Assembly: GCA_003260075.1 (NCBI GenBank)
Contig: QLIY01000445.1
Span: 63,477 to 127,476, forward strand
Length of the DNA stretch: 64,000 nt
Reading direction: 5' to 3'
Source of the DNA: Phallusia mammillata
Taxonomy: Eukaryota; Chordata; Ascidiacea; Phlebobranchia; Ascidiidae
Shown here piece after piece: positions 13,008-26,700 of the stretch. A model generated the notes under the pieces. That model was not told the origin of the DNA, did not search any database, and saw only the letters and a list, made by a program, of their open reading frames with translations. Made by a program: the position numbers and the translations under genes. How positions within the stretch are numbered: position 1 is the stretch's first letter; every line of letters begins with the position of its first letter.

Positions 13008-16000
13008 TACGCTGCCACCGGACAAACAACAATGATAATGCGGACTATGTGGGTACAACGGTGCATAGAAGACATGAAATGAACCAGAAGTTTATGCCAC
13101 TGTTTGGAGTGCTTCAAAATCGTAAAGACCCTTTGATTTATCACGAACAACGTGCGGCGTGTGTGCTTAGCACCGGTCCGACTTGACAAAATACAACGCG
13201 ATGCTGTTATGAATGGAGAAGGGCCGAAATCTGTTTAAACACGCGGCGTGTTTGTCCTGGTGGCAATGTTATTGCTCTCTGCCTGATCAAAGCGACACAG
13301 GGCACCCAACTGGAATATTAGGAATTGATGATTTGGACAAGTGAGTCGCCTGAACAATACGTGCTCGGAAAACGGACTGTTTGTTAGTCGCCGCCGGGAA
13401 AATATGATAGTCCGTGTGTGTCTCTGGGTGCTGGGGGTAAAGTAAATTAATACCAAGTCACCAATCGACTCTCAATTGATCATAAAGCTCGCAGACTAAT
13501 ACATAGAACATATGAATGCCCAATTTATATTTTATGGTGTTTGAGCACACAGCGCAAGATTGTCATTCAAAGCAACTTGTTTTCCGCCAGGCCTATCCAT
13601 GTTCAAAACACTAATCTAATAACCCATTCAGGCGCAAAAATTGATGTCTTGTTATGTTTGGCTGGAGCAAATCAAACAGAATCGAGTTAACTTTAGGATA
13701 TCTCTAAAAATACAAATTAGATTCTATGGAGAAACAAGGCAGCATGTTTATGCCCTAATTCGATTACACTTCTGTATTGTGTTGTTTTGCAATTATGCGA
13801 ACGATACATGCGTGGGTGGCGGCACGTCGCCATTGTGACCAGTGGACTTGAAATGCGTCTACCGTTTGGCATTCCTCACGCGTTTTCGTGACGGAACAGT
13901 CACGTGAGTTACCACGTCGGTGGCCGCAAAACTTTGCTTGTTTGAACCCCGTTACAAAGGACGCTTTCACTTTTAACTTTAGAGGCCGTATCCCCTGCAG
14001 TGGCGTAAGTACGTTTTCGTGTATCTATTCGTCGCAACAAGAAAGTTTGTGAACATAGTTAAGTTGATGTGACATTTAGGAATGGCCTTGACGTCAGGCG
14101 TTTATTGGTCGACTTGCGTGCGCTCATAAAACAAATACGCGGCGGCCCGATTACCAAAACTTGAAGCCTTTGCGAGGTTCTCATAAGCGAATCGCTCATT
14201 TTTTCGTTCGAAAACCGCCAGCACTGAAGCTGTATGCGGCGTATTGAGTCGAAAATAGAAAATTGACTTTCAAACAATACCCAGACCCTTACGGGAACCC
14301 GCCACTACAATGGTGCAGGGAATTATGATGGGCACCGTCTGGGTGCTTTAGCACTTGCTCGGTCGTCAAGCGCGGAAGAAAACAAGAAAAATTGTTTGGC
14401 CAGGCGATCCGAACCCCGCCGCACTACATGCTTCACTTGAGCGGTTAAGTTGTGTTCTACAGTCCTGGGACGAGCCGTGATCTTCCTACGAATGTCGCTG
14501 ATCGCGTTCCAAGCCAGCGCACAAGGCATCGCGGAAAGATACAGAAACTTGTCAACTGCGGCGGTACGCGGTTGTACAAACAAGAGTCAAAAACGTCAAA
14601 TCTGATTAACCCGCGTAATGTCGGCAAAAAACAGACGTCAAAAACGTCAAATCTGATTAACCCGCGTAATGTCGGCAAAAAAACGATGACTGGCGGGCTG
14701 GTTTATTTGGATCGTAACCAAAGCAAGTTTCTTGGCATTGACAATCGCTTAATCCTTACAAACGTCAGTGACGTCACCAGCCGAGACGAAATCCCGATAC
14801 CGATATTTTTGGGCTTGGTTGACGTAATCGTAAAATTGGGCGCCGTTTTTGTTGTAAATCTTCTTTGGTCGGTGATATTTGGTTTGCCCTCCTGATATTT
14901 TATATTATTTTTGTCTTACGAGAGATATGGAAACCTTGCTAAGGATACGCCTAGAGATCGTATGTGAATCGCGTGATTCTTCAATAGACATTTATTTGCT
15001 TCTCGCAACTTTTTTTAATAGTTAGGAACACGGATTTTTAATATTGCGACCAGAAGGCGTGAAGTATGAAATATCATTTAGGCGTGATATTAAATCGTCG
15101 ACAGCCATGGGATATAAATTCCCAAGTAACACGCTGGAAAATGTGACAACCTAGCCCTTTTTAAAAGGTCACTGCCCAAAATACAACATAGCGTTAATTT
15201 ACAGCAAAAAATATTCACGTTCTTAAACCACACAAAGAGTTCATAACCCGAGAAGAGAAAAACTCTTCTCTTGTACGTTACATCATATTGACTGATTAGG
15301 CCGCGTTTAATAAAACTCAAGGTGACCCTTTGTGCTTGCTTATTTCCGTGCAAATTAAACGCTAGCTCGCAGGAAATGAAACGCCGATTGTGCGCAGAAC
15401 GTTTCAAACCAGCTTCAATTTGCTTCCGACCAAGCGAGTCAGGACTCCGACGACAATTAGAAGTGTCAGCGGCCGCGAAGAAAAGGAGAAGCGCCGGATC
15501 AAAGGCCGAGAAACTCAACTTTTGCTCATGTACAAAGGGGGGTTAGTTTTAGTCTTTCAATTATTGCACTTGGCCGGAGATGCATTACAGCACGCTATAT
15601 ATGTTGAATCAGTGCCGTGTTTTATGTATCATAGGGCCGCAAAATCAAAGTTCAATAGTGTTTTAAGTGAATAAACACTTGCGCATTTCCGATTTACTTC
15701 GATTATCGTCATTAAGGAGCACCACCAATATTTACACAAAACATCATAACTGTTTACATTTGATTACAGTTCGCGAGACAAAATATTTCGACCCCAAGTG
15801 AAATGCTTCGGTGGTTTGATAGGCGCCAATAGCAAAGTACAGGGACCTAGAATTCGGTTAGTCACACGAAAACAAGACGAAGCAAAAATCGGCCGTTCGA
15901 GTGTATTTGCACCGTCGCTGAGCAATTTCCTGTCATTCCGCGTCACTGCCTCTTTGACCCCTGTCGCTGCTGCGCGGGGATAGAGGTGACTTAATTCGTC

Positions 16001-16222
16001 ACCCATAAACCCTGCTCGGCGAGTGATGCGGGGTAAAAGTTGGGGCACAATAAGAGACGCTTCAAAGCGGACCGAAGAAGCTAATAACGACGCATCGGAT
16101 ATCACTTGCTACGCTCAAACCACGGTAAGCAAAATCCCTATACTGCAAGCGTGTGGCCCTGTCTAGGTGTAAAGCGCTAAGGCGACCAACCAGAAACAAA
16201 CAAAATGCAAAAGCGCTGTTAC
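13008..16222. other. Intron or 5' region of the KLF-like gene
   Basis: Lies between the putative first exon and the confident exons. No clear additional exon was recognised on the minus strand. CpG is frequent and TGACGTCA-like (CRE) sites occur near 14090 and 14769. A 51-bp tandem duplication sits at 14586-14687. Confidence 0.4.
14586..14687. repeat. 51-bp tandem duplication (two copies)
   Basis: Two adjacent copies of a 51-bp unit start GTCAAAAACGTCAAATCTG, at 14586-14636 and 14637-14687, identical except near the 3' end. It is not at an N or C/G-run junction, so it may be a real local duplication. Confidence 0.8.
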
Positions 16223-16405
16223 CTCGATACTGTCGACGCTCGTAGGTTCGAAGTAGAACTCAGGCGACGAGACCGGAGAGAAGGTTGACGAGCTATCGGA
16301 AACCGACGCGGCTTGCTCCAGAGATTGGTTGATGAAGCGGCTTTCGGCGGAGGAGTGTGCGTTGAAGTTCGGCGAGAGATAATTCACAGCCACTGCAGTA
16401 GCCAT
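16223..16405 (-). CDS. Putative upstream first coding exon of the KLF-like gene
   Basis: An ATG at 16405 opens 61 codons beginning MATAVAVNYLSP and ending in a Ser/Pro-rich stretch (SSSTFSPVSSPEFYF), followed by a good donor (GAG then GTAACA). Composition, strand and position suit an N-terminal KLF exon. The difficulty is phase: this donor ends in phase 0, while the acceptors I can see near 13007-13030 need two bases from the previous exon. An unrecognised intermediate exon, an alternative first exon, or a separate small gene remain possible. Confidence 0.5.
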
Positions 16406-19400
16406 TGGTACAGAGCTTTCCTACAGGTGCGTGGTAATACCAGGCACTCTTGGTCAAATTTTCAGAAATGTCTCGAAGCTGAAGAAAATTATCAAAGGAT
16501 AAATTTTCTAATCTCATAAAATTTTATATGTAACAAATAAAATAATATTCACTTTGCTGCATCTAAAACTTGAGATACATTCTCATTTGTGACTAACTCT
16601 GTATAATCTCAAGTACCTGTCTGAAGACCTGGCGTAACATGAATGCATGTTGGATGGATCATTATGAATGAACCGGGCGAGTGTGACATATCTATATAAA
16701 CGGCCGGAGGGAAGAGAGGGTCTTAATTACACGCGCTCGCCACAAACTCTTTTTTCTCCGTTGTCATTATTTGCGTAAGACCCTCGCGCGCCGCGGATCT
16801 ACTTAAGACACCTAGGCATAAGGGACGGTGCGAAAAACGGAAAAAAGGCGACACCGCAATTATAGAGAAACTTTATCGCGACGTGGCGACATAGAAATTT
16901 CCGGAAACATAGTATGGTCCTCTACCCGAGCATTACAGCGATTCGCCGCCTCCTTATTCTGGGGTCCCATACGGCTTACCGGAGGCTTCGAAGGATCATA
17001 AACAACACGGGAACATGTGTGGCACAATAGATATGGCGGTTGGAATCAGGAAAAATATGTGCCAGTCCTTTCCGCTGCGCAAATACGTTAAACAAAACAA
17101 ACAGGTTTGCGGCGAAACTCCACGCAACGGCCTTTGTGCGACTTCGACAAATATTAACATTCCGCAGTCCAACTTCGGCGCACGGCACGCAATGCATTAT
17201 GTGGCGATGGCAAGCGAGCCAACGAGGAGTTTGTTGCCGTGATGGAATTATCGTGGGCGCACGCACAGCCGCCATATCTCATTATTAAAACAGGCAAATG
17301 CGATTAACAATCGTCAGCGAATATAGGGAGAGAGAGATGGCGAGAGTGTGCGCGCGCTCGCGGGCCCAACGTTACCGATGAATTGAAGCCATTTACCAGG
17401 AAGTTATTATTTGTCGGGAACAATAACGCGTAACAAGAAGCATGCTATTGTTCTGTCCGCGGTTACAACACAACAAATGCATTTTAGACGCGCGCTTCTA
17501 CGTGATTTGCAGCCCCTCTCATTAGCTGCCACCGCCTGAGCGGCATAACATGTGTCAAATATCACTGCATTGTGTAGGGTTTCACGCGCTCGCGGTTTGG
17601 GAATCGCAAATCGCTCGTTTGTCTGCGAAACCCGATGTCCCGGCCATCAGCTCGCTGCGGTCGCAACTAGAATGCTACAAACTACACAGTAATGCACAAT
17701 TTCATACCTGAAACTAGAAAGACTCTTTCGTCGGTTGAGATGCACTTTTTGATGCAGAAACAGATATCGCAAAGTTGGTCGTCGTCGGGATATCACGGTT
17801 ATTCGTCAACCGGGTTTTGTAACTCTTGCGTGTTCAGCCCGCTAAGGTGAGGGCTTCGTTGTAAAATATGGCGACGAATGACGAATACTGCGTTTACTTC
17901 GTGTTTGCCCTTTGGCAGTTAAATCTTTGCGATGGCTTCGGCGATTTCTACGCCACTAGCCTGTCTTGTATGCGTTTCTGTCTCTGTATGAAAACAAAAC
18001 GCAACTGGTCAAATCGATGAAACGAGAGTGTTTTAAACAACAAATACAAAATTACAACTCACTATACTGCCTTGACTACTTTTAGTACAATATGGGGAAA
18101 AAACGTGTTGATTAAAGACAAATGGAAACAGGTAATTTAGCCACCTGTTCAAACTTTGTGACATATTATTTGCATACAAAGTGCACTTCATGTTTCTGAT
18201 ATAATTAACAACATCTTACAACTAAATTCAGTTTGCTTTACCTAAACTATAATTTATTTTTTCCATACAAAATATTTAAATTGGTTGCTAATTTATCTTC
18301 TCAAATTAACAAAATATATTGTTATCCTGATCAGCGGAGCCACAATAATTTCAATCCCTTTTCATGGTAGTTCTCAAGGCAATAAACAACGAAAAATGCG
18401 CCTTAGCTATCAAGCGCCCTCCGCTAATCTACATGCGTCGTCGGCCTTGCTCACGAGCCCGAACTGCCACCAACTTCAAAAACAAGATGCGATATCCTTT
18501 TTCATGCCCCCGCTAACGACTGGTGACGCAGTCCAGAGGAGCCGCGAGATAAGAGAGTAAGGAGTCTTTCAACGACTCGCGTTTTTTTCGTCAAATTTTA
18601 CACGCAAGCAGCTCCTCTGCCTGCACCAGGCGGCAGCACCAAGCGTTTACGGATGGGCGCCGAGCGAAAACACCGAACACGAGTCGTCAGACTGTTGCAA
18701 TCTACCTTGGCTTTTGTCCTAAGCGTGCTGTACACTTTAACCCGACAACAAAAATATGTCCTTGGGTTAATTTTCTAAAACCATGCATCGTCTCTGAATC
18801 GTATTAACCACGGAACAAAACATGTAAAGACTAGACAAGCCTGCGGTATACATCGGTCGTTCCAATCAAAAGCTAATGTACGTTATAAATATCGCTCTTC
18901 TGTGGTCGAATGAATTTGAAGGCACCCTGGCAGTCACTGTGTCGTACATTCCACCCCAAAGCCGACACGCTTCAACGACACCGCCCCCGTTACTGCTATT
19001 GTGACGTAAGGAGGTTTGTCACGCAATTGTGCGTGGTGCGTCCTGTTGTGACGACGGAAGACACCAGCAATCTGAGGCCGATGTCGATCCAGTGAAGTAT
19101 TGTTTCTATGGGGCCGTGGCGTTATCTGTACTCCGCCCCTAAATATGTTTCCCTTGCATTTCGCAAAAGTAGCTGGGCGATAAACTCTGTCCGATTTGCA
19201 TTTGTTCTCTCCGATATACTCCTTTTGTGTTTCAACAAACGTCTGTTTTCTTCGACAGGCCAGGAAGTTCGCTTTTAATGTTGGCCTGACGTTATTGCTT
19301 TCCCGATGGCTTGTGCCATGTCATGTTACGCTAACATGCCTCTGGAGTTCTTTGTTAACGTAAATTGATCACATGCTTGTTCCATGTAGATTTGCGACTG

Positions 19401-20468
19401 TACAGCAGACCTTATCGTCTCCTGTAACATGTCATTTTTTATTGCAATGCTGCAAAGCGAGCACGTATATCTTAAGTATGGTTTGTTTTTGATCGAATTG
19501 TTCACCTTAAAATGGACGTGATTCACCAAAATAGGGCAAGAAAGAAACACATCATAAGTTAATTTCGAGGCCAAATTTTTTTGACTTTGACCGTTTTGTT
19601 TGTGGATAATAGCGTTACATATATGTATACTATCCTTATTTGGTGATTTTCAAAAATTAAACTCGTAGTTTTAATCGAGGATTTTACTTGTCGATCACTA
19701 TACGTACTCACATCATCACCCAGATTTAACACACAAGCTAGGTCAAGGGGCGGTGTCGTGTAAATGAAACACATCCGTTGTATAACGGACTTACGTTGTG
19801 TCTATTCCGTCGCTGGAAGACATAAACAATTTCCATGTTCGACCAAATATATCAAATATGCCGAAAGTGCGGTCATCACCGGCGTAAGTCTGTCCAACTC
19901 CTGGATCGAATCCACGCAGCTCACGATCTGCCCTTGAATTAGACGTATTGACTCACAAAGCAGTCATCAAGGCCATTTCTCACTACTCTATAGCTCTTGT
20001 GAAGCATAGGGAACACCAACAATACATCAACATGTTCCCTTTTTGACACCGTGGCTAGGTATACGTCAGGAAAATTTTTGTGGTCATTACAACATCTTGT
20101 TTATTTGCGTATCCCCTTGTTTATCTATTCACGCTTCTCAATTTTCTCCACCACGTCCGGGCTCTCGTATTGGTAACCTCTTCGCTAAACCCTTCAATAT
20201 AGCACCTGACTCATAAGGAAAAACCAAACAAAGTCAAGTTCGGGAATGTTTTACCATAAATCACAGAGGCTTGTTTGTAAACATCGCCAGTGCGTTCAAC
20301 AAAGGAATATCGTTAGAACACGGTTCATTGTGCTTGACGTGTGTTTGTATTGTAGGCCTTCATTTACAGCTCGTCGCCTAATTCCTACTCAACCGCAACA
20401 CTTTGCAAGTCATTTGTCTGAGTTAGGAAAACAACGAACCGCATTCATGCAACAGAAATAAATCGCTT

Positions 20469-20790
20469 TCGCAAAGCGACATGGGGGACATATTTGGCAA
20501 AACGTGCGCCAAGTGCTAGTTAAGTAAGGTGTGCATATGATACAGACGCGTCGAGCAAACCGAAACAAGAAACGCACCGTGACTTGTGGCTGAGATCAAC
20601 AGAGGGCAAGATGCATTGAGACAAAACCCCCCCCCCTTCGCAAAGCGACATGGGGGACATATTTGGCAAAACGTGCGCCAAGTGTTAGTTAGGTAAGGTG
20701 TGCATATGATACAGACTCGTCGAGCAAACCGAAACAAGAAACGCACCATGACCTGTGGCTGAGATCAACTGAGGGTAAGATGCATTGAGA
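20469..20790. repeat. Near-identical ~155-bp duplication around a 10-C run
   Basis: Sequence beginning TTCGCAAAGCGACATGGGGG at 20469 recurs at 20637 immediately after the C run 20627-20636, with scattered substitutions. The substitutions look like two haplotypes joined end to end rather than a biological tandem repeat. Confidence 0.75.
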
Positions 20791-23700
20791 CATATAAGGT
20801 TGCAAGCAGGAATCCTAGGAAGGTTTATAGGTGTTCGACGGAGCGGATGCACATGGAGCGTCAACTGTATTGCTATATAAAGCAAACGTATGTCATATAT
20901 GACGCGTTGACCTACACAGTGGCCACTGAACCTGGTTTTGCTTAAAAGTTCGAATTTAACCGAAACAACCGGTTTAAAAACTGATGTCATGGTTTTATTG
21001 GACGATCGGGACGCGGCACTCCGCGCAAGTGACACTTATAAGTGTCAGGCGGGATCTTTAGTGCGTGTGAATTTACTCAGCTTTTACGCGATTCAAGCCC
21101 GCACACTCCACCTCCGAGTGATGACAACATATATATGCCTCGTTTCGTGTTTGGCGTCGTGACTTGCAAATAACATACAGTTGGCGGGGGATGACAGAAG
21201 GCCAGGCGGTTTCACGTCTCTTAACCGGATTAACCATCACACCCACACTTCGGAGAAAGTTCGAGAAAGAGCGGCAATACCCGTCCACTTTTTCGCCCGT
21301 TTGTTTCCATGCACCGGATCGCAAAGTGCGCGATCGTGATTGCAAAATATACCTTGCGGTATCGTTAATCAACTTGGTCACGCGAGCTCGTGTGTGAACT
21401 TGCAAACCGGCAGTGACATCCACGAGCTTACTTGGAAATTCATGCCCAGGCCGAAGGCAAAGTGCAAATTTTGTGTGTTAGACCGTTGTCAAGATTGCCG
21501 CATAACGCCGATGTAAAAGATTAGGTTCCCTCAATTAGGTGTCTTTAAAATTTTCGAGCAACCTGATTGTTAACGATATATATTTTAAAAAGCGAATTGT
21601 TTGCAAATAAATGGCAACCTTACTTAAAAAGTAAACAGTCATGGTTCTACATGCTGGTATATAAACCATGCAAATTCGCCATTGAAAACAAAAAACTCAG
21701 AAGGGAGACCAGTTTGAGTTTGAGTGACCTTCGCACTCGTGACGTCACCAGTGCGACCGTGTAACCACCAACATGTGTTACAGGTAACTTAGAAGTTACT
21801 GTTAAAATGTTCATCCCCGCAATTACGGCCAATCGACGTGCGAAAGTCGCTGTCGCGAATAGACAAATTGGCAAAATAGACATGTTGTGCACTGGCTTCA
21901 AGATGTTGGCGGTTTACCGCAGGTGTGGCTTCCAATGACACAATTCCAAATCGGTTACACCTGAATGGTTATTCTTACATATGCGCATGAACAGACTTTA
22001 CAAAGTAGTTGTGGATTACTTTTTGTTCCCACTAGGTTAACGGCATGTAGGTTAACGTCAATGTTACGCTTTCATATGTGTAATCGCATTACCTGTGTAG
22101 TTGACGACCAACTGACGCCTCTGCAAACATGACGGTTTATCGCGAAGAACTAATGGCATCGATGTTGTACATCAACCTGTCTTCTGGGACGTGTTAGCAC
22201 GCTGCGGTCGCCTTATCTATATTACACTGCTAGTTTTGCCACCAGCGGTGCCTACGCAATTAAGTTGTCTTCATGATAAGTAAGACATCGAATACTTGCC
22301 AACGCGTGACAAACTTGGGCACTTTGACCTAAATATAAGCATATTTCGAACATCAGGTCAAGGGATCATGAACAAGACAACTTGACCCTATAGGAGTCTT
22401 GCTATAGACCCACGTGGGATCGAGGTAGTATATACGCTAGTCGAGTCAATAAAAGAGCATTGAAGCCAAAACGTTAACGAGAAATGCTGGAATTAAGTAA
22501 AATGGTGATGAAGGCCCATCTAAGGAAAGATTTAAATCGCAATTATGCAGAACCGTAAAGGTTTATTAGAAGTATTACAAAATAAAAAAATATTTTCAAG
22601 TTTACTACACCCGTTGTTCCTGCGTCAAACCTATTGGTCTCCTCTGTGTGATATGTCAAAAATGGCTATACAATCACACGGTCAAATTTTAATGTTCAGT
22701 TCTTTTAGTTTCAAAATTCCATGGTAGTAATTTGGTCTTCGATAATTTTTTTGAATCCTCTATGCGGCAAATATTTTCTGTAAAAGTAAAATTCTACGGA
22801 TTAAGTATTTCACATCAGATAAAAATCACCCCACACAGCGGGTCTATTTAAATACCCAAATACGTCGCCATGTCAAGATGCCAGGTCAAAAATTGTGACC
22901 TGCAGGTGAAAGGTCAAAATCGTTTGCATAAAAAAGATTACGAACTGATTAATCATAATCTTATGTGATGTAGACTTTAGTGCAGGATAGCCACGTGATC
23001 GCGCGGTTTACAGACGCAACAAACTTCCGCCGACTCGCGCGAAAAGTGTTCAGAAATCGTGAGTTGGTCGAACTTCGGATTCGTCAGAAAGTGCCTAAAT
23101 ATCGCCGGGATCGTGACAGAACACGCTGATCGCGTACAATCGCCGCCATTCTCGAAGGAGCACTAAGAAAAAATCGCTTGAGTCACGACTCGTCGGGTTT
23201 ACTGCCTTGTATGCGAAAATGGTTTCGTCGCCTAGATAAAAACCCACAAACACCAAACTAAAATCGTTAGCAAGCGCTGCGACCGTCCCTCACGTCCACG
23301 ACTTGTTTGGTAAGACAGATTGCAATTCACACGCGACTTAGCACTGTCAGCTTGGACGTGATTCATTGTTTATCGGTTAAGCTGCGTATAACAAGCCAGA
23401 ATCCGCGAGAGTCTTGGAAAACGCAGCGCACGGATTGTGTAGTGAATTCCATAGCCCGCAGGGTCTCTTCTGGACATATACGGATGGCCGTGCACTTGAC
23501 AAAACAAACATTTTATTTAATGCAAAATCCGGTGTCTCGATCGGCAATTGAAATATAGAGAACATCGCGACTTTTGAACGTGATGTCACATCAAGGGAAC
23601 GTGACTGAGAAGTGTGATGAAACATTGGACTGTTTTGGGGAGTGTTCCGGTGGTGACAACCGGGGTATCGTCTCGCGATTGCGGAATAACGTGACCAAAA

Positions 23701-26700
23701 TCGCGCAAATAATCGTGCGCGGCGCGCGACCTGCAAATCGTTTATAGCCGATTATCTTGAGCGTGCATCGCCCATTGCCTTCAGCTAAGGCTTCCTAATT
23801 TAGCGCATGACGTCGCTGCGTTGATGACGATGCTCGCGCCTAGAAGCATCATCATTGTCAATGATCATTTGTTACACTTGGGTCGAACAATCTTTATCGA
23901 AATGCCGTGACTATGCATAAGATATGCTGGCTTCCTTTCCCTGCAAATCAACTTGCTTTCGGCGCCGTGCATTCTGCACATGCCGCTGTCCTGATACCTG
24001 GCCACTCAGCCATCCTGCAGTGTCATTCCGCCAATGTACAAATAAATAGAATCTGTGTGGGTAAATCTGGGACATTTTTGGACATTACGAAGCCTGAATG
24101 ATAAAAGGACGGCACTGCTATATTTACGCGGGTTTCCATAATTGGCAAACTCAATTTTACTGTTGCTGATATTCAAAAGCTTACCAACAAACAGAACAAT
24201 ATAGGCGCGTATCTTGTGATATTGTCTATTTTAAAACCAAGTAAGTTGCCAACAATTCTGCTTATATAAGCAATAATTATAGTCCACCGAGACAAACCAA
24301 ATTAGACGTCAATGCAACGCATTATTCAGAGCTCACCTTGATTAGTGAACCTCCGAAGAGATAGTTTAAAAAAGTGTACTTTTTACGGTAGAATTAACTG
24401 GTGATAAATTGCAAACAGTCCATCAGATTCATTTTACTAATAACCACTTGTTTTGGATGCTGGATTCGTAAAATTGCTTTGCACTCACACCAACCTTAAC
24501 AACTCGCTTTAGCAACCGACGCACGATAAAAGTATTTGTTTGATGTCATGTTTTTGTAACCTCGTTAAAATTTATGATTCATTGAAACGGGGTGTCTGGA
24601 GCAACACAACAACATAATTTTGCTCAGCTTGGCTATTATAGGTCATTTACGTTGCCTAAACAGGTAAAGATACATGTCTCCAAACCTGTTGGTATTTGAT
24701 GATGCTTCTACGCTTTGCAGTGTCGAGATTGCGTCGCGTGATTTCTAGGCACAAACTTCTGACGTTGCCATGGCGACGTCGTCCAGTGCCGCCCGCTTTT
24801 GTCCCGGAGCCGAAGTCAAACACGGAGTTCTTTTGTCGGTGCGTACACAGCGTGGGCGAAGTGCGGGTGATTGGTCGCAGGCGACAAACACTCGACGCAT
24901 CACGCTCACGTGATCACTCAATCGCCGTCCGTCCGTTTGTAAGCACCTCCAATATTTGCCCGCGCCGAGCGTGACTATTTACTATCGTCGTGCGGATGGT
25001 TAATCTTGAATCCGGAATCTGCGGAGTCATGGAACCACTTGGGGCTTGTAACGTTGGCAACAAGGTAAATCGCAGACGTCATCGTCGTATGTGGGCCAAA
25101 GGTCGAATCGCGAAAATAGAGTTTGCCTTTAAATTTTACCACATAAAAAAGGATATATATATGGGAACAACTTTTGTTTAAATATGGGATTCATCACCAG
25201 TGAACATTTATTTTTCATTGCTTTTTTCTAAGATTTTTTCTAAAACCTTCTCGGAGATCATAAAAACCGCCCGGTGCATGAGAAAAAATGGATAACTCTG
25301 TTTTGCAATTATCGATACATCCAAATCGCATTAATCCACAATTCCAACCGACCAGTCCATAATACGCGCGACATGTCATTTAGGTAAAGGTTAAGGTCCG
25401 TTAAAGTTACGCTCAAGTGACGTGTTTCCGTATATTTGTTTGTGTACGAAAAAGGAACGCCTATATATAAGATTGGTGCGTCGATCGGCGACGTAACGGT
25501 CAACCCACGCATCTGATGGCAGTCCCACCCAGTGACATGGAAGCCACACTCTCTGGCGCAAACCACGATATGCGACGCAAAAACCCTAAATTGGGACCCG
25601 ACTGAAATCAGATGGCTGTAACACAAGAAGGTAATTCCTGGGGTAGACATCCTATGACGTAACAGGAATTTCAGCTTCAGGGTGGTTGCAGGCTGCCGCG
25701 TGAAAATAACGCTGATGATCCCTAAAGATGAAACGGTGGCGATTAGCAGCGGTGAGAAGGGGCGAAACCGGACTGTGGGGATAAACGTGCTTCGTGCTGT
25801 TATTCCTGTACAAAAATGGGAATGATATTCGACTTTGCGCATCTAGGACCAATTATAAGGCGCCCGTTTCAAACTGATACGTAAAAACGAGATAGATCAG
25901 ACAAATTAGTTACCTTTGAACAACAAAGCAAACACCGCAGTATATTTAGGGAAAGCCAATGCAACGGCATATATACGTCAGGGAAAGTTTTTTCGAAGAC
26001 TCGAATCTGAACAAAAACAGTTCAAACCTCATAGAAAGACGAACCTTGTTATTGAATTGCTACGTTTAGCGACAACGTGACCCTTTCAAGGTCGAAAGTC
26101 TGTTGTTAGACAAACAGGCTCACGTCCTAGCAAATAGACGTTGCCACGACTTCTTTCACAATTCCACAGTTTGCTGAACCTCGTTGGAACTGTTAAAAGT
26201 GGAAGAGGTGAGAAAGGCCACGCGCTGTCCGCAAACTTGCGTGTTTGTTAATGGAACTCTGTCACGTATTGTCACGAATCCAGCAGGCAATATATCCTAT
26301 GGATGAAATAGTTTTTTCCTTCATCTGCCCCGAGGATATTATTGAGAGCATTAAGAATGAAATGCGTTAAAAGACTGAAATATACGTCAATTTAATTGAC
26401 TTTAAGTGTATACTGGCGCCGTAAGTTTAAAACAAAACTCAGAGCAAAATTTCCACCAGAATTTGGGCCTACAAAAATTGAGAAAAGTCGGCTTGTCGGC
26501 CAATAATTTCACATTTCTCAGCTTGTGGGTGAAGAAATTCACAAAACGTTACTGTGTCAGGAAAACGTTTAAAACTATTCCATTAGATCAGTTTCTCCTT
26601 GGCTGTCCGTGCCTGTACGCTCCATCGAAAGCGAATAGAAGTCACCCACAATTCCTTTCAACACATGCAAACCCAAATAGCATTGAGACATAAATTCCAT

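Noticed and set aside
19898..19920. tRNA T-arm-like GGATCGAATCC
   Set aside because: No matching acceptor stem, D arm or anticodon arm could be placed upstream.
25309..25842. 177-codon minus-strand frame
   Set aside because: No recognisable family motif, splice context or composition bias; consistent with a chance open frame. It is the longest unexplained one in the intergenic region, so a database search would settle it.
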